A stretch of 64,000 nt of DNA, taken from Echria macrotheca. Taxonomy: Eukaryota > Ascomycota > Sordariomycetes > Sordariales > Schizotheciaceae. Location of the stretch: NCBI GenBank assembly GCA_030411725.1, contig MU839827.1, positions 930,001 to 994,000 on the forward strand. The letters run 5' to 3'. Position 1 is the first letter of the stretch; each line of letters starts with the position of its first letter. Below the pieces are notes generated by a model. The model was not told where the DNA came from. It did no database searches and was given only the letters and a program-made list of their open reading frames with translations. A program made the position numbers and the translations under genes. This document shows positions 32,174 to 43,665 of this stretch, in pieces.

Positions 32174-34999
32174 CTACGAAGCAAGATCCAACAGCAGCTC
32201 GTAATTGTCCGGCCGGTCCCGGCGAATCTCGAGCACCCTGTCCCCCCGCCGCTCCGCCAGCAGCGAATCCCCCTTAAAGTACACCAGCACGCCGCCCCTG
32301 CCGTCGCCGCGCGCCGTGATCCGGTACAGCGGGCCCTCGGCATGCACCCGCTTCCGCTCCGGGATAAACTGCAGGTCGTTCTCCTGGCACCAGTCCTCCA
32401 TGACGTGTCGGAACGTGACCTCCTCCTGCTGCTTGTTCGTCACTGCCGGTTGCACTGTCACCGGTTGCACCTTCGGCTTCGCCTTGGGTTCCGTTCGCGT
32501 CTGCAGTGCCGGCCCCCGCTCGGGCGGCTTCAACTCCGTCTTGGCTCGCTCCCCGAGGTCCAGCGCACGGTCGATCATCGCGGTGCCCTTGTCGAACTCG
32601 GCCGCGATGGACGGCAGCGCCTTGATCTCCTCCGGAAACACCGACTCCTGCCACCACTCGAACCACTGTCCAATCTCGCCGTAGTCTGCATCATCCAGAA
32701 GAAGCCAGTGATACAAAGCCTCGTGCCACTGTGGGAACACCTCCGACACGAGCACCTCGCCGATCATCGACGGCGAGATGACCTCCAACCACTTGAACAC
32801 GCCCTCGAGCATCTCCATGTACGGCTCCTGGTCCTGTGGCACGACGCGGAAGTTCTTGTTCAGGTAGCGCGCCATGCTCGGCAACAGATGATTCATGACC
32901 AGCGGCGCCCACTGGTCGCGGCTCTTGCTCGGTCGCAGCACCTCCTTCCACTTTCTGAAGCCCGGAATGACTCCCCGATCAAACTCCCAGACATCGATCA
33001 GCTGCCGGAATTTGCGTTTGACGTCGGCAACTAGCCCGGTTGAGCTCTTGGGGTCGAGGTGCGTTGCCGGTAGGTAGGGCAGCCACGGGAAGATCCAGCC
33101 GTGCGGTAGATTGTGTGTGTGCTTCTTCTTGGGCTGCCACTTCTGCACAGCCTCGTCTAATTTGCGCACAATATCCTGCTCTAGCAGCTGGGTGCGCACA
33201 AACTTAGGCATCAGCGTTTCCCATGCCTCGAAGATGGCAATCATATGGTCAGGCTCCTGAACGTCCCACTCGCGAACAGCCGCTGCGACCGTAGGCAGCC
33301 ACAGTTTGTACATGACCGTCTCCCACGGCGTGGCTGTCCGGTGAGACTTGGTCTGATCGAGTCCGAGGAGCCCGCGGATCGAGATGAGGCCGTCGAGAAA
33401 GTTCGGCTTCGGCTCTTGCAGCGGATTCCATACACGAAGGAAATCCTTGAATGTCGGGTGAATGGCGGCCACGGCCAGGGCCGAAAGCTCTTCCTTGATC
33501 TGCGGCAGCATGGCCTCTGGGACTGCGCCACTGGCATCCTTCAAGCCGGACACGATGCGGCCCAGCTTCCAGTTGAGATCAGCCTTCTCATCCATCTCGC
33601 CGCTCTCGACTGGTTCCGCCAACGCCTCGCAGGCCGTCGTTACTGATCGGTTGCCCTGCAGACTGGCCACGGCTTCCTCCATATCCTGTTGCTCCTGCCG
33701 TAGCTGTAGATCGAGGTAGGCCTTGCGCTCTTGCAGATTCTGCCACTCTTCCAAGATGGCCATGAGATCGTTCTGTGCGCGTCGAACCAGTTTGCGGGAC
33801 TCAGCTGCCTCGGCGGTCTCGGGCGGAGCGTTGGCGCCGGTTGGCGTCATGAGGCCGGACGACGACGTCAACATCTTCTTGCCGGGGCCCGTCATGTCGA
33901 GGATCGGCGTAAAGGCATCGGGGATTTTGAGACCCGGCGCAGCCTTCTTCATCTCGTCCATGGTGAGGTACTTGGGTTTCTGGCGTCGGGGTGTGCTCGC
34001 ACCGCTGCCGGGGGTGCTGCTCACGCCGAGCGTCTTCCTCCGACGAGCCTTCTTCTTTTTCTCTTCCTCGTCCGAGTCGACGACAGCCTCGCCACGTAGC
34101 CGGGCCTGGCGTTTCTCTTCGAGCCGCTCCTGTTCTGTCTTCTCCTTGACGGCGCCGAGACCGGCCTTTTGGGGGCGCAAGTTGGCCTCGATGATGAGGT
34201 TGCGACCCTGTTCCTCCTTGCCCAAACCCTTGCCCGGGACGTAGCCCATCTTGGCCATCATCCGGGCACCGAAGGACCCAGCGTTGATCTTGGTTTTGCC
34301 GCCCTTGGTCTGGGCGAAGGCGCTGGGCATCGCCGCCCGGGGTGTCGTCGGCTCGTCATCCCGGACGAGAAGAGTCGGGCCACGGGCCGAGCTTGGGGTG
34401 AAGCCAGAGCCGAGCGGGTTGGAGGGGTCGATGGACGACTTGACGAACGGCTTCGGTGCCGGTTTGGTGTTCGACTGTCGAAACGAGGGCGCCCACTGAG
34501 CGGCGGCAGCGGCAGCACCTCCGAATCCCAACCCTACTCCGCCCGTCTCTTCATCCTCCTCTTCGTCCTCGTCGGCAGCCATCGCACGCATGGTTGGTCG
34601 CTCATCGTCGATATCGTCTTCGTCGTCTTCGGCGGCATCGTCCCGCCCCAGCTGCATCCTCACGCCATCGGTATCATCGTCGTCGTCATCGTCGTCTGAG
34701 TCGTGCTTGGCCGAAGATACAAAGCTCATGCCCTTGTTCCGCAGATTCTTGCGCTTCCAGCTGGGTCCGTCATCCTCGCTCTCCGACCCGAAGATGCCCA
34801 GGGCAGCGCTCTCCTTCGCATCGCGGCCAGTCCGACGCCGCTTCTGGGGGCGGTGGTGGGCGAAGTCATCGTCGGCGGGATTGCGTGACGGGACCACAAA
34901 CTCGTCGCCCTCGGAATCTGAGTCGGACGACGAATACTCGGCGGCCGTCTGCTTGTTCAACCGAGAAGGGTCGAAGCGGGTGTCGTCGAGGCGGGCCAT
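32174..34999 (-). CDS. G-patch splicing factor, TFIP11/Ntr1 (STIP) family
   Basis: Nuclear factor that activates the Prp43 helicase to take the spliceosome apart after splicing (family knowledge). The gene is intronless, 941 residues from MARLDDTRFDPSRL; the frame is open upstream but this start matches the family's N-terminal TIP region. The first 200 residues are acidic (runs of Asp and Glu). The G-patch lies at about 238-285: GSFGARMMAKMGYVPGKGLG, then ANLRPQKAGLGAV. A long helical GCFC-type domain follows, including KFRQLIDVWEF, GVIPGFRKWKEVL and YGEIGQWFEWWQESVF. The C-terminus has VTFRHVMEDWCQENDLQFIPERK and ends in NYELLLDLAS, as in other STIP proteins. Essential housekeeping function is expected. 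Confidence 0.94.
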   Translation of the reverse strand: MARLDDTRFDPSRLNKQTAAEYSSSDSDSEGDEFVVPSRNPADDDFAHHRPQKRRRTGRDAKESAALGIFGSESEDDGPSWKRKNLRNKGMSFVSSAKHDSDDDDDDDDTDGVRMQLGRDDAAEDDEDDIDDERPTMRAMAADEDEEEDEETGGVGLGFGGAAAAAAQWAPSFRQSNTKPAPKPFVKSSIDPSNPLGSGFTPSSARGPTLLVRDDEPTTPRAAMPSAFAQTKGGKTKINAGSFGARMMAKMGYVPGKGLGKEEQGRNLIIEANLRPQKAGLGAVKEKTEQERLEEKRQARLRGEAVVDSDEEEKKKKARRRKTLGVSSTPGSGASTPRRQKPKYLTMDEMKKAAPGLKIPDAFTPILDMTGPGKKMLTSSSGLMTPTGANAPPETAEAAESRKLVRRAQNDLMAILEEWQNLQERKAYLDLQLRQEQQDMEEAVASLQGNRSVTTACEALAEPVESGEMDEKADLNWKLGRIVSGLKDASGAVPEAMLPQIKEELSALAVAAIHPTFKDFLRVWNPLQEPKPNFLDGLISIRGLLGLDQTKSHRTATPWETVMYKLWLPTVAAAVREWDVQEPDHMIAIFEAWETLMPKFVRTQLLEQDIVRKLDEAVQKWQPKKKHTHNLPHGWIFPWLPYLPATHLDPKSSTGLVADVKRKFRQLIDVWEFDRGVIPGFRKWKEVLRPSKSRDQWAPLVMNHLLPSMARYLNKNFRVVPQDQEPYMEMLEGVFKWLEVISPSMIGEVLVSEVFPQWHEALYHWLLLDDADYGEIGQWFEWWQESVFPEEIKALPSIAAEFDKGTAMIDRALDLGERAKTELKPPERGPALQTRTEPKAKPKVQPVTVQPAVTNKQQEEVTFRHVMEDWCQENDLQFIPERKRVHAEGPLYRITARGDGRGGVLVYFKGDSLLAERRGDRVLEIRRDRPDNYELLLDLAS

Positions 35000-35692
35000 G
35001 ATGTTATGTGGCGGAGAGTCGCAGGGGAAAGGCCGAAGGAAGCTGCCTGGTTTTCGGTGGTCCGATGCATGCAACCCCATGGCGTCAACCGTCATTTAGC
35101 CGCGCGGACTGCACCAAGCGCCCTATCTTATCTACAAGCGCGAGATCTTATCTCCTAAGCGCGGGCCCCACCACGATGCACACCGTGGCAACAGGCTGAA
35201 CCCCGCACAAACAGGTTCTTGACGACTTTTTAGCGAGACGACGCGATGAAACGACAATTTGCTCCATCATATTATCCGGGGCGCGAAACTACCGACTTGC
35301 AGCTGGAATGCGGCAATCTAGCCCGCTTGGTCTCGGCCTCGAGCTGAAAGGTCTAGAACGGGAAACGCAGGACCCGTCGTCTCCGCGGTCGCCGGTCGAG
35401 ACCCCCGATTGGGGGAACACAACAGCTTCACAAAGAATGTGGCTTGGGTCTGGATGCACCATGGCAGCTGAACGCGGGTCTATGCTAACGAATCGAATTG
35501 CAGTGATGTCTGTCTGATGGGGTATCTCAAGATAGTCTAAGCTAATAGGGTGTGTAATATGCCAGTACAATGTGTGGACGTCCTTCCTTTCCTCCCAGTG
35601 TGTCCAGAATGCCAACCGTTTTGGGCCCTCCGGCCGGCGGAGCGCTGCTCCGGCCTGACCGGCCAGGCCATGCAACGCTACAAATTGCGTCG
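35000..35692. other. Intergenic region upstream of the G-patch gene
   Basis: Promoter of the splicing factor and 3' flank of the reductase. No gene supported. Confidence 0.55.
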
Positions 35693-36802
35693 TCAACACG
35701 CAATCTCGCGCACGTTGAGGAAGACATCCTTCTTCTTGGGCGCACCGAACTTGAGCACGGCTGGCCGCTTCTGTAACCGGAGCTCGAGAAAGTGGCCAAC
35801 GACGCTCTTGACCTGCTCGGCGTAGGGCATAAACTTGAAACCAAACGTTTCCTCAGTAAGGCTGGTGTCGACGGTTAGCCGCGTCGTCTTGACGCTGCCA
35901 CCCCGCACCAGCAGTTTGCTCTTGATTGCCTCGGGATATTCCCGCCTGGCAATCTCGCGCGCCTCGTTCCACCGCGCCGGCTGGCTGAGGATGTAGCTCT
36001 GGTTCCCGAGCACCGTCGGGTCGAGCGACATGAGGTGTGCGCGTGCGACGTCCTCGGCGTGCACCGTCACACCCGCGTAGGGCCCAAACTTCTTTCCGAG
36101 CAGCAGCGCGAGCACGACCGAGTTGGTCCCTTGCATGGCCTGCGCCGGTGACGTGGCCGTGTCGTTGCGGCCCAGTACGAAGCCGGGGTGGAGGTAGACA
36201 ACGTCGAAGGCTGGTCGCTCCCGCGCCATCCACGCCTCGGCGTGGTGTAATGAGGCCACCTTGGATGCGGCGTAGGCGGCGAATGTGGTGTTGTAGGGTC
36301 CCGGCTGGAACGGGATGCGGTCGTTGGGGCTGACCGGCTCGAGCGGGCTTCGGGGCGTGAGGCCCTCCATCTCGTCGACTGGCACCAACGCCACGATAGA
36401 GCTGGTGATGACGACCCGTCGTACTTGTCCGCCGAAGTTGGCGGCCTCGAGCAGGTTGATGGTGCCTTGTACGGCTGGTCGGATGAAGAACTCGTCGTGG
36501 AGATGGCCGGGCACGCTGTCTCCCGTGGCGAGGGGAGAGGCGATGTGGATGATGTGTGTTACGCCATCGACGGCGTGGTCGTAGGCGCCAGGTGCCGTGA
36601 TATCAGGCACGATGACGAAGCTGAGGCGCTCGCCGGGGTTGAGGGCTTGGATCGCTGGCCTGGCGAGGACGGCTTCCATCTTTGCGTGGGATCGAACGGC
36701 CGCTCGTACGTGGTAGCCGGCTTCGAGGAGGTGGACGAGGGTGACGGAGCCAACATGGCCCGTAGCACCCGTGATGAGGACGAGATCTCGTGAGAATCGC
36801 AT
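35693..36802 (-). CDS. NAD(P)-dependent extended SDR (dihydroflavonol-reductase/Gre2-like)
   Basis: Intronless, 369 residues from MRFSRDLVLITG. The Rossmann motif GATGHVGSVTLVHLLEAG sits at the N-terminus, VTHIIHIASPLA follows, and the catalytic Tyr-Lys pair is in YAASKVASLHHAEAW. The substrate loop includes VYLHPGFVLGR. The layout is that of fungal aldehyde/ketone reductases related to yeast Gre2 and plant DFR/CCR. The substrate is not predictable. It is cytosolic, with no signal peptide. About 35 residues after the usual family end (RLQKRPAVLKFGAPKKKD) form an extra basic tail. Confidence 0.88.
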   Translation of the reverse strand: MRFSRDLVLITGATGHVGSVTLVHLLEAGYHVRAAVRSHAKMEAVLARPAIQALNPGERLSFVIVPDITAPGAYDHAVDGVTHIIHIASPLATGDSVPGHLHDEFFIRPAVQGTINLLEAANFGGQVRRVVITSSIVALVPVDEMEGLTPRSPLEPVSPNDRIPFQPGPYNTTFAAYAASKVASLHHAEAWMARERPAFDVVYLHPGFVLGRNDTATSPAQAMQGTNSVVLALLLGKKFGPYAGVTVHAEDVARAHLMSLDPTVLGNQSYILSQPARWNEAREIARREYPEAIKSKLLVRGGSVKTTRLTVDTSLTEETFGFKFMPYAEQVKSVVGHFLELRLQKRPAVLKFGAPKKKDVFLNVREIAC

Positions 36803-39467
36803 CGTGGTGAATCTGAGTTGTGCTTGCAGGAAGAGCAAGTTTGATGCAAGGGCTGCGTGGTCTGGAACCAGCAGAAGGGTTGAGGAGGGTGAGCGACATA
36901 TATGGCTGCTCGAGAGGGGGTGTTGATGGATTGCTGGGAGAGGGCGCCAGGGGTGTGTGTGTGCCGGCTCGATTAATGTGGGTGGCGCCCCTGGACCCGG
37001 CCGCTGCTCGGGGGAGGCGACCGTGTAGACGAGTAAGTACTCAAGTACCGTCTGTCACCCCGCCTGCGGCCGAGTGGGGTCCACACACGCGCGATTGGCA
37101 GACATCCCAAAAAGGCTCCGAGCCTCCGTGCCAGACGCTCGCGCCACTGGACGCCAACGGGGCCGCCGTCCGTCTTCCGGGCGCTGAACCAGCAGCGGCT
37201 GCAGCCAAACAGCGTCGTGCTTGTTTTCCTCGTGCCCTCTGCCCCACGCATCTCGCCGCGCTTGTCTCTGCCATCTGGTCCAGGCCGGCGCTGGCCGAGC
37301 TCGGGGCTGGCTGATGCTAATGCGATGAATGGCGGATGATGCGATGAATGGCTGGAATGGCTAGTTAGTTGCTAGGCCTACTACCTTAGTTGCATACCGA
37401 GCAATCTATCGACAAACGCCTCGTTTGCCAACAACCCTCGGTTCCCACCGCGACGGTTCGACCGGTTCGTCCACACTGCTCACGAGGAGGGTTGATGCTG
37501 ACCACGGTCGCCTACATCCGCCTTCCTGACTGGTCGACCACCTGCCCTCCTGCGAATTGGTGCGTTATGGCATTCAGCTGACTGCGTCGCAGGCCCTTCC
37601 ACCCAATTGCCGCCAGCTCGTCAGCAAGGGCAAAGGACCCAACTGTGGCAACCGCCCTTGATTTGCATTCGCTTCGTTGCTCGCCTCTCGCCAAGGGCCC
37701 TCAGCGACGCCGCGTGATGTGTTTGCTCGTTGATCGCTCATCAAGAGTCACAGCAATTGCGAAGCCCGAGGGGCGAACTTCGCGTATGGCTGGCGTTTGT
37801 CAATCGGGCAAGCGCCAGCATCGGTCGCATCGGCGTGCCAACCACCGACTCTCCGCTCCCAAGACATGGGCGTTCCAGTCTGAGACCACGCTGCGCGGCA
37901 GACTGCGTCATCCAACTGCTCTCTACTGGCTGCAAAAGAGACAGATGTCCAGGAAGGGGCACAACTCGGCCGAGAAATCTCAGACTAGCCCAAGTCAGCC
38001 TCTGCAGGCAAGGTCTCAAGGCAGTTCAGCCAAGGTAGCAGCCCCTACCCCCCCTTCTGCCCATGTTTCGAGTCGTGCGGCACATGCAATCACAGTGAGG
38101 GGTCGAGAGGGGCGAGAGGGGTTACTGAGAAAAAGGCAGGTAGGCGGTGCCAGATGTTGGTGCACACACCAGTCGATGGATGGGGGCACAAATCCAACGT
38201 GACCAGTAGGCGCCCGTGAATCGCTCTACTCCTGGCCTGTGCAGAATTGACGCGCAACCAAGTGTGCGAAGCGTCCAAGCCCAGCAAGCCTATTCTACAA
38301 AGCATTGCTTCTGGTGGCAGGTTTGCAAGTCACGAGCACCGACCGGCGACCGGCGCTGGAGAGTCGCTCTTGCTCGGGCCCGAGAGTGCCCAGCCAAAAC
38401 CGTTGGCCAACCAATAGGTCGGGACGGGACCGGGGGTGCTCGGGGAAGCATAACAACGCTTCATCTCCGTCCGCCATGCTCTCTCGACCTCCTGTTTCTG
38501 ATCCGGCCACGGTTGGGAATGTGATGTGTGTGCGGCTCAGTGTGGCGGCGTGGCGGTGATCTACTCATTAACTACATCATCGCAATATCGAAGCTGGTGA
38601 GTAAGCCTTGTGAGCGTCAGGACACCACTCTGCGTTTAGGCGGAAGACCCGGGATGACGCTAACCACGCGAGCATCCCTAATATGCGAGGTCTTCCATCG
38701 TCGTCTTTCTCAGATCCTGCTTTGTAACCCCATCTCGCGCCCAAAATTGTCGCCCGTCATCAGCGCGTGCCTGATGATTCTGTGGCCCGGTGATGATGAT
38801 GCCAACACATCCCGCCGTGGTATTCCCTCGCCAAAGTTCTTTTTGCCCAACCTGGATCCCGCATCCATGGCTCGCATCTTGCCAGAGTTGCGGTTTCGCG
38901 CGCCAAGCCAATGGGGTGCAGCCGTGGCAGCCACATCTCTACGCTTGTCATGCGGTTGGATGCGCTTGCGCGACGACAGCCTAGGAACTGCGTTGTTACA
39001 CGCACATGGTGGTCACCGTCTCACACAAGGGCGACGAGGAGGCAGCTGTGGGAATATTGTCCTTTTCTGAACTTGGTGGGCGCAAGATGACCGACCCCCT
39101 CCCCTCATCTTTGCCTGCCCAACACGTCTGGTCCACTCGCTCGCTCTCGAGGCATTTCCTGACAGAGACGCATCTGACGACGAGAAGCTAGCCGGGATTG
39201 GCACTCTTGGCGCAACGGGCGATAAGTAAACCACTACGGCCGCCGCCATTTTACTCGTGCTGACGCGGGTTTATTAACTGGCTGGTCGGCAAGCCGGTCC
39301 AGGCCCCGTTTCATGCTCATCAACGCCGGCCAACGACGACCGTCCAAACTATGAAAATGAAAAGCGTGTCAGCCCAGTGTCATATCGCCGGCGCCATTGG
39401 CTCCAGATCAACAAAGTGTGTGTGTGTGGGAGGCGGCCGGCAGCCATTCTCGGAATCGTTACCGCCG

Positions 39468-39498
<31 letters not shown>

Positions 39499-41993
39499 CT
39501 ATCGCCAGATATTATCGTCATGACAAACCGCCCGCATCATCCCACACCACCACACCCGTCCGTCAGCCCTAATGGCTGCGTGATCGGCCGTAAGGCAGCA
39601 GCCGTTGTTCCCACGATGTTTCGGCTCTAGTGTAACCGCCCGTTGCGGCAGCCCGCCGGTTTTGATAGACATGTTTTCTGTGCTACCCGGATGCGGCAGC
39701 TAAACACAAGCAACACAAGCTGGGAGGGGGGCTGTTGTTGGGCGCGCCCTCCGATGTCCCCATCCCGAAACAGCATGGCCTCATCGGTTGCGGGATGGGA
39801 GAGACAGGCGGATGAGGTGCGACCTGGCCAACCCGATCGGGCCACGCCAGTTAGGGAGGATGCAAGGCGATGGATCGGGTTGTGGTGTGTGTGAGTGTGA
39901 GTGTGAGTATGTCTGATACGGATCCATACATACACAGTAGATGGATGGATGGCGGCGGTACTTTTGGACCCAGCCATCGATGATATGAGACGACAATACG
40001 AAGAAAACCACCTCTGCGCCTCATGGGGTCCGTTATATTAACCCAGGCAAAACCTTTGTATTGATTACTGTGGTATCTGATGTCATTAAGGGGGTTGGCT
40101 TTGATTCTTTGTGTTCCTGCAACCCCACAGGGGCTGAGTCCGATTTTCATCAGATGGTTGGGACCTGGCATGACTTGTCTCGTTACCGGCGCGAGGGATC
40201 GTTGGTTCCGCCGGGCCTATCCATTACGCGCCCGTGTGTCACGGCGGCCGCCGGCATCATGCGTTCCGATGTTTTGTATCGCTCTTTCAGTCAGCTTTAT
40301 GAGGAACTTTAGGTTTTGAACATGTTGCTGGCGTCTGGTCAACAATAGGTCTGGCCTAGTCTGGCGGGCGGGCGCGTCGTGATGTGCTTCATCTCAGGTC
40401 ATTCATCATTCCTGGGGGTGGCTGGCCGCTGATGAATGAGAGGAGATTGATACACTAGTATTCCGTATGGCGGTAACGAGCAGGCGAGTCGCGAATGTGC
40501 AAAAAGCTAGGTAGCTCACCCGGTTCATTTTTCTCCCTCGGACTCGCTGTCAGCTGTTGACACGACTTTCCGAGGCCACCTGCCCGGCGTGTCGCGCCGC
40601 GCGGAGGCTGTCAGTCGTTCATCAGCTCGGCTCGAATTTTTTAAACTGAATTTCCAATATATGCTGACGCCCAGCCGGCGTTACCCATCACCACGGGGTT
40701 TACTGAATCAATGAAAATTTCACTGAGGGGAATTTGATTTTCATGCCGTGTCGTCGTCGGATTGGGGGTTATTCCTTTGCCGAGAGTTTTTGTCGAGACG
40801 GGGGAAACACAAACTCGGTCCTCGGCTCTCGGGGCTCGCCACTCGGGAGGGTTTTGCTCAGTCATCGCGTACAGTTCGGAACGGACGGGTAGAGTACGCG
40901 ATGCGAGTTACGTATGTCACCGAAGATCTGGAATTGATTTTTGTAGATTTTTGTTCCGATTAGGATCTGGGATCGGCATTTGGGGAGAGGGAGATCCGAT
41001 CGGGATGGATGGTGAAACAGCTTTTTTTTTGTTCGTGCACTGCGGGTGACTTGCGTTTGATGGTCTGGACGGGATGCACGGATGACTGCCGATCTGGCGG
41101 CGTCTTGACTGTCTTATCTTGTTAATAAGCCGCATCGTCCTAACCAAGTAAAACGGAGGTAGAAATGTCGGTGAGGGTTTTCTGTTTACCTGGCTGGGAG
41201 ATGCTGTCAGGGTCGATGACGGAATAACCACGTTCAGTAACTATATCTGTAAGTGGGAGAGCCCCCGCAATAAATGGACTGTGATGGACAGAGTCGGATT
41301 CGGTTCGTCGTGCTTATTCATTCGAGCTAGATCCAATATACTCTGGTGAGAGACTTCTTCTATTTCTGGATATTGAATGGGCTCCGGCTGGGTTGTTGAG
41401 CTGGCGGGACATGAATACCACATCGCCAAGCGACTTCCTCGGGTAAGACTAATGAGTGATAAATTTCTGCCTGAGATGGGGGACAGGAGATAGGGGGTGG
41501 GATTGGCCAGAGCCTCAGTCCGACCTGATGGGGAGCTGTTGACCACACCATCTCGTGTGCCTTGATGACTGCACCAACGGCCAACGGGTTGCCTAGACTA
41601 TCGACAGATGCATAAACGAGTAGTGCTGTCATTTGCAGACGTTGGGTCTGCTGATCCCTTCACTGGTCGATGATGATGAGGGTCCGTCGAACTGATTTGA
41701 TGCCAGACTGCTCACCAGACTCGTTCCTCAGAGATACCATTCCCTGGGATGTGCAGCCGGAACCAGGTTGTATGCTGCAGTTTGTCCACATAAGTGACAT
41801 GCAATACGTCTATATCCCCTGACTCTCGATCTGATTCACTTCGACCGTGGTACCACGCTCGTGACAGACAACGAGATTACGATCATCAACGCGTTATTTG
41901 GGCTGTTCAGGACCATCATGGAATACGAACCCACGGTTTCTTCCGCTCCTGGGCTCTGGTCTCGAGACCGTATGCCTGCCGTTTACCCCAGCT
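36803..41993. other. Long gene-poor region
   Basis: Over 5 kb without a supportable gene. The first few hundred bases are the SDR promoter. Simple sequence is scattered: a duplicated gcgatgaatggc near 37320-37355, a CT run near 39465-39503, and GTGTGA repeats near 39885-39910. Open frames (for example 38528-39070 plus) translate to Arg/Ser-rich random-looking sequence. Base composition is not obviously AT-shifted, so this does not look like a RIP-decayed transposon by eye. Confidence 0.5.
39466..39503. repeat. CT-rich microsatellite
   Basis: Two adjacent CT runs separated by a short gtctt interruption. Confidence 0.8.
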
Positions 41994-42146
41994 TCATCTT
42001 GTCTCCATCACGACGAAGCAAGGAGTCTGCACCATCTCTGTAGGCCTGAAATCCCAGAGATATCTCACGGCTGTCTCGAAGAATTGCTTGAGGAAGGGAG
42101 ACGCCTTCATCTCCTCAAGGTGTGCTCTGACCAGGGAAAAGAACGG
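41994..42146 (-). pseudogene. Possible orphan terminal exon of a hypothetical protein
   Basis: After a TTAG acceptor, 50 residues read PFFSLVRAHLEEM, KASPFLKQFFETAVRYLWDF, RPTEMVQTPCFVVMETR and a stop. The composition is protein-like (aromatic and amphipathic) and stands out from the surrounding DNA. I could not find a convincing preceding exon or start on the minus strand, so it may be the remnant of a lost gene or part of a split gene I failed to join. No family is assigned. Confidence 0.3.
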
Positions 42147-43452
42147 CTAAGTTCAGACTCTTCAACCGGTTCCTGATTCTCTCCTGGCTTTGATACATGC
42201 TGTCAAACACATCCACGGCCGATCGCTTCCTTGGGGTCTTGGACGGTCCGGGACCGACCTTTTAAAAAGAAGCGCCGACAGAGCGGTCCTCAAAAGAGAC
42301 GACGTCGGGGATGTGGGCAGCATATCTCGGCTATGGGAGCTGATTCCACTGGTCACGAAGGCTCTATGGTCCCGACTCGTTCGTCCTCTTTACCTTTAAA
42401 CCCATCTCTCTAATGTCGGAGACACAGGCACCGAGATATCCTCTCCCAGTCGGTACGACTTGATAAGGTCTCTGAAAACACACCCAAACATTGTGGCGGT
42501 GCGAGTGGATGTGATCAGGCTTTGATGCCCTGTGCCCATGCAACAAGGCCAGGCGCTGTGGACTCAGGATCTGCGTCGTCGCAGTCGGTGTTGTACTACT
42601 GGCAGGCTCGTCGCCGCCTCCAGGCTGTCGGTGGGATTCTATCGGCCTCGAGCAACCCCCCCGGAGAACCTGGCCTTGGACTAGCCCAGCCAACGATGGA
42701 CGGGTGGTTGGTCTTCTTCGTCGACGGTGTCTGCCTTGTTCCTTGGAACTCTGTTCTCTTGAATCTGGTATTGCCCGTGTCCGTCGATCGGATCAGACTC
42801 GTGTTGGTGTTATGGTGGGGTGATAATTTCTCGGTGAATAATAGAACCAGCATGACTAGGTCGACTAGATGTTGATATTGTGCCTCTACGGCTTGATCTT
42901 CCGGGGGTTCGGCGTTGTGGATACCACGGTGGGACTCCGGGCCGATGGATGGACGTTGGACTGGGCCCTGGTGGTCCGGCCCGGGGTCGGCGTAAAGTGG
43001 GCCACTGGCCGGGACCGGAAATACGGAGAGTCGGGTTTACCTGCTCCGGCGAACTTTCACGATTGGCATTGACGTCTCGCGCATTGGCAGGTCTAGATCA
43101 TGACAGATCATCATGTAGGGAAGGATGAGTGAGACAGAGAGAGGATGCTGTTCCTTGCGCACATTGGTGGGGTTTGTTGGAACCATGCTCTAGGATCTGG
43201 AAGCTGGACTCCTGGAGCTCAGGGTCGGTGTGATGCTTTCGGGGTACACCGATAGTTGCATAGGGAGCACGATGTCACCATAGATGGGTCTGATCTACCG
43301 CGCAGTGGAGAACCTCAATCCACTAACACAACCTTAACATGACCTCCACTGTACAACCCCCTGATCATCCTCACCACCTCTTCCTTGGTATTCCTTCGAG
43401 CCCCCACCCATCTTCCCTCGACCTGGCCATCATCCCTCCAACAGTACGGCGC
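42147..43452. other. Gene-poor DNA
   Basis: A plus-strand frame at 42190-42399 and minus-strand frames at 42162-42356 and 42364-42693 overlap each other; none is clearly coding. Confidence 0.4.
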
Positions 43453-43665
43453 TTAAACCAAAACCAAACAAAGAGACCTCCACTCCCGCCGGCAAACCCC
43501 ACAAGAATCCCTCGAATGCCCGCACACCCCTTCCCCTTTTGGATACTGCCCCTGACATGTCCGATCAAGCATCTGATTCTGGTGGCCGCACTGACAGCAC
43601 CGCCAGGCCCGGGTGCCCTGGTTGTTATGGCTGGAGCCGGTTGTGTTGCTTGCTTCTGTCGACAT
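43453..43665 (-). CDS. Small Cys/His-rich protein, unknown function
   Basis: Seventy codons starting MSTEASNTTG. The core RAWRCCQCGHQNQML is followed by DRTCQGQYPK, then GVCGHSRDSCGVC. This CCxCG...C...C-x-H...C-x2-C spacing resembles small zinc-binding proteins that recur as uncharacterised ORFs in Pezizomycotina. No signal peptide is present. A longer overlapping frame (43371-43865) is open in another phase, and a 5' exon joining to this one is possible. The call rests on the cysteine pattern alone. Confidence 0.45.
   Translation of the reverse strand: MSTEASNTTGSSHNNQGTRAWRCCQCGHQNQMLDRTCQGQYPKGEGVCGHSRDSCGVCRREWRSLCLVLV

Noticed and set aside
38528..39070. 180-codon plus-strand frame
   Set aside because: No domain, composition like translated non-coding GC-rich DNA, overlapped by equally long frames on the other strand.
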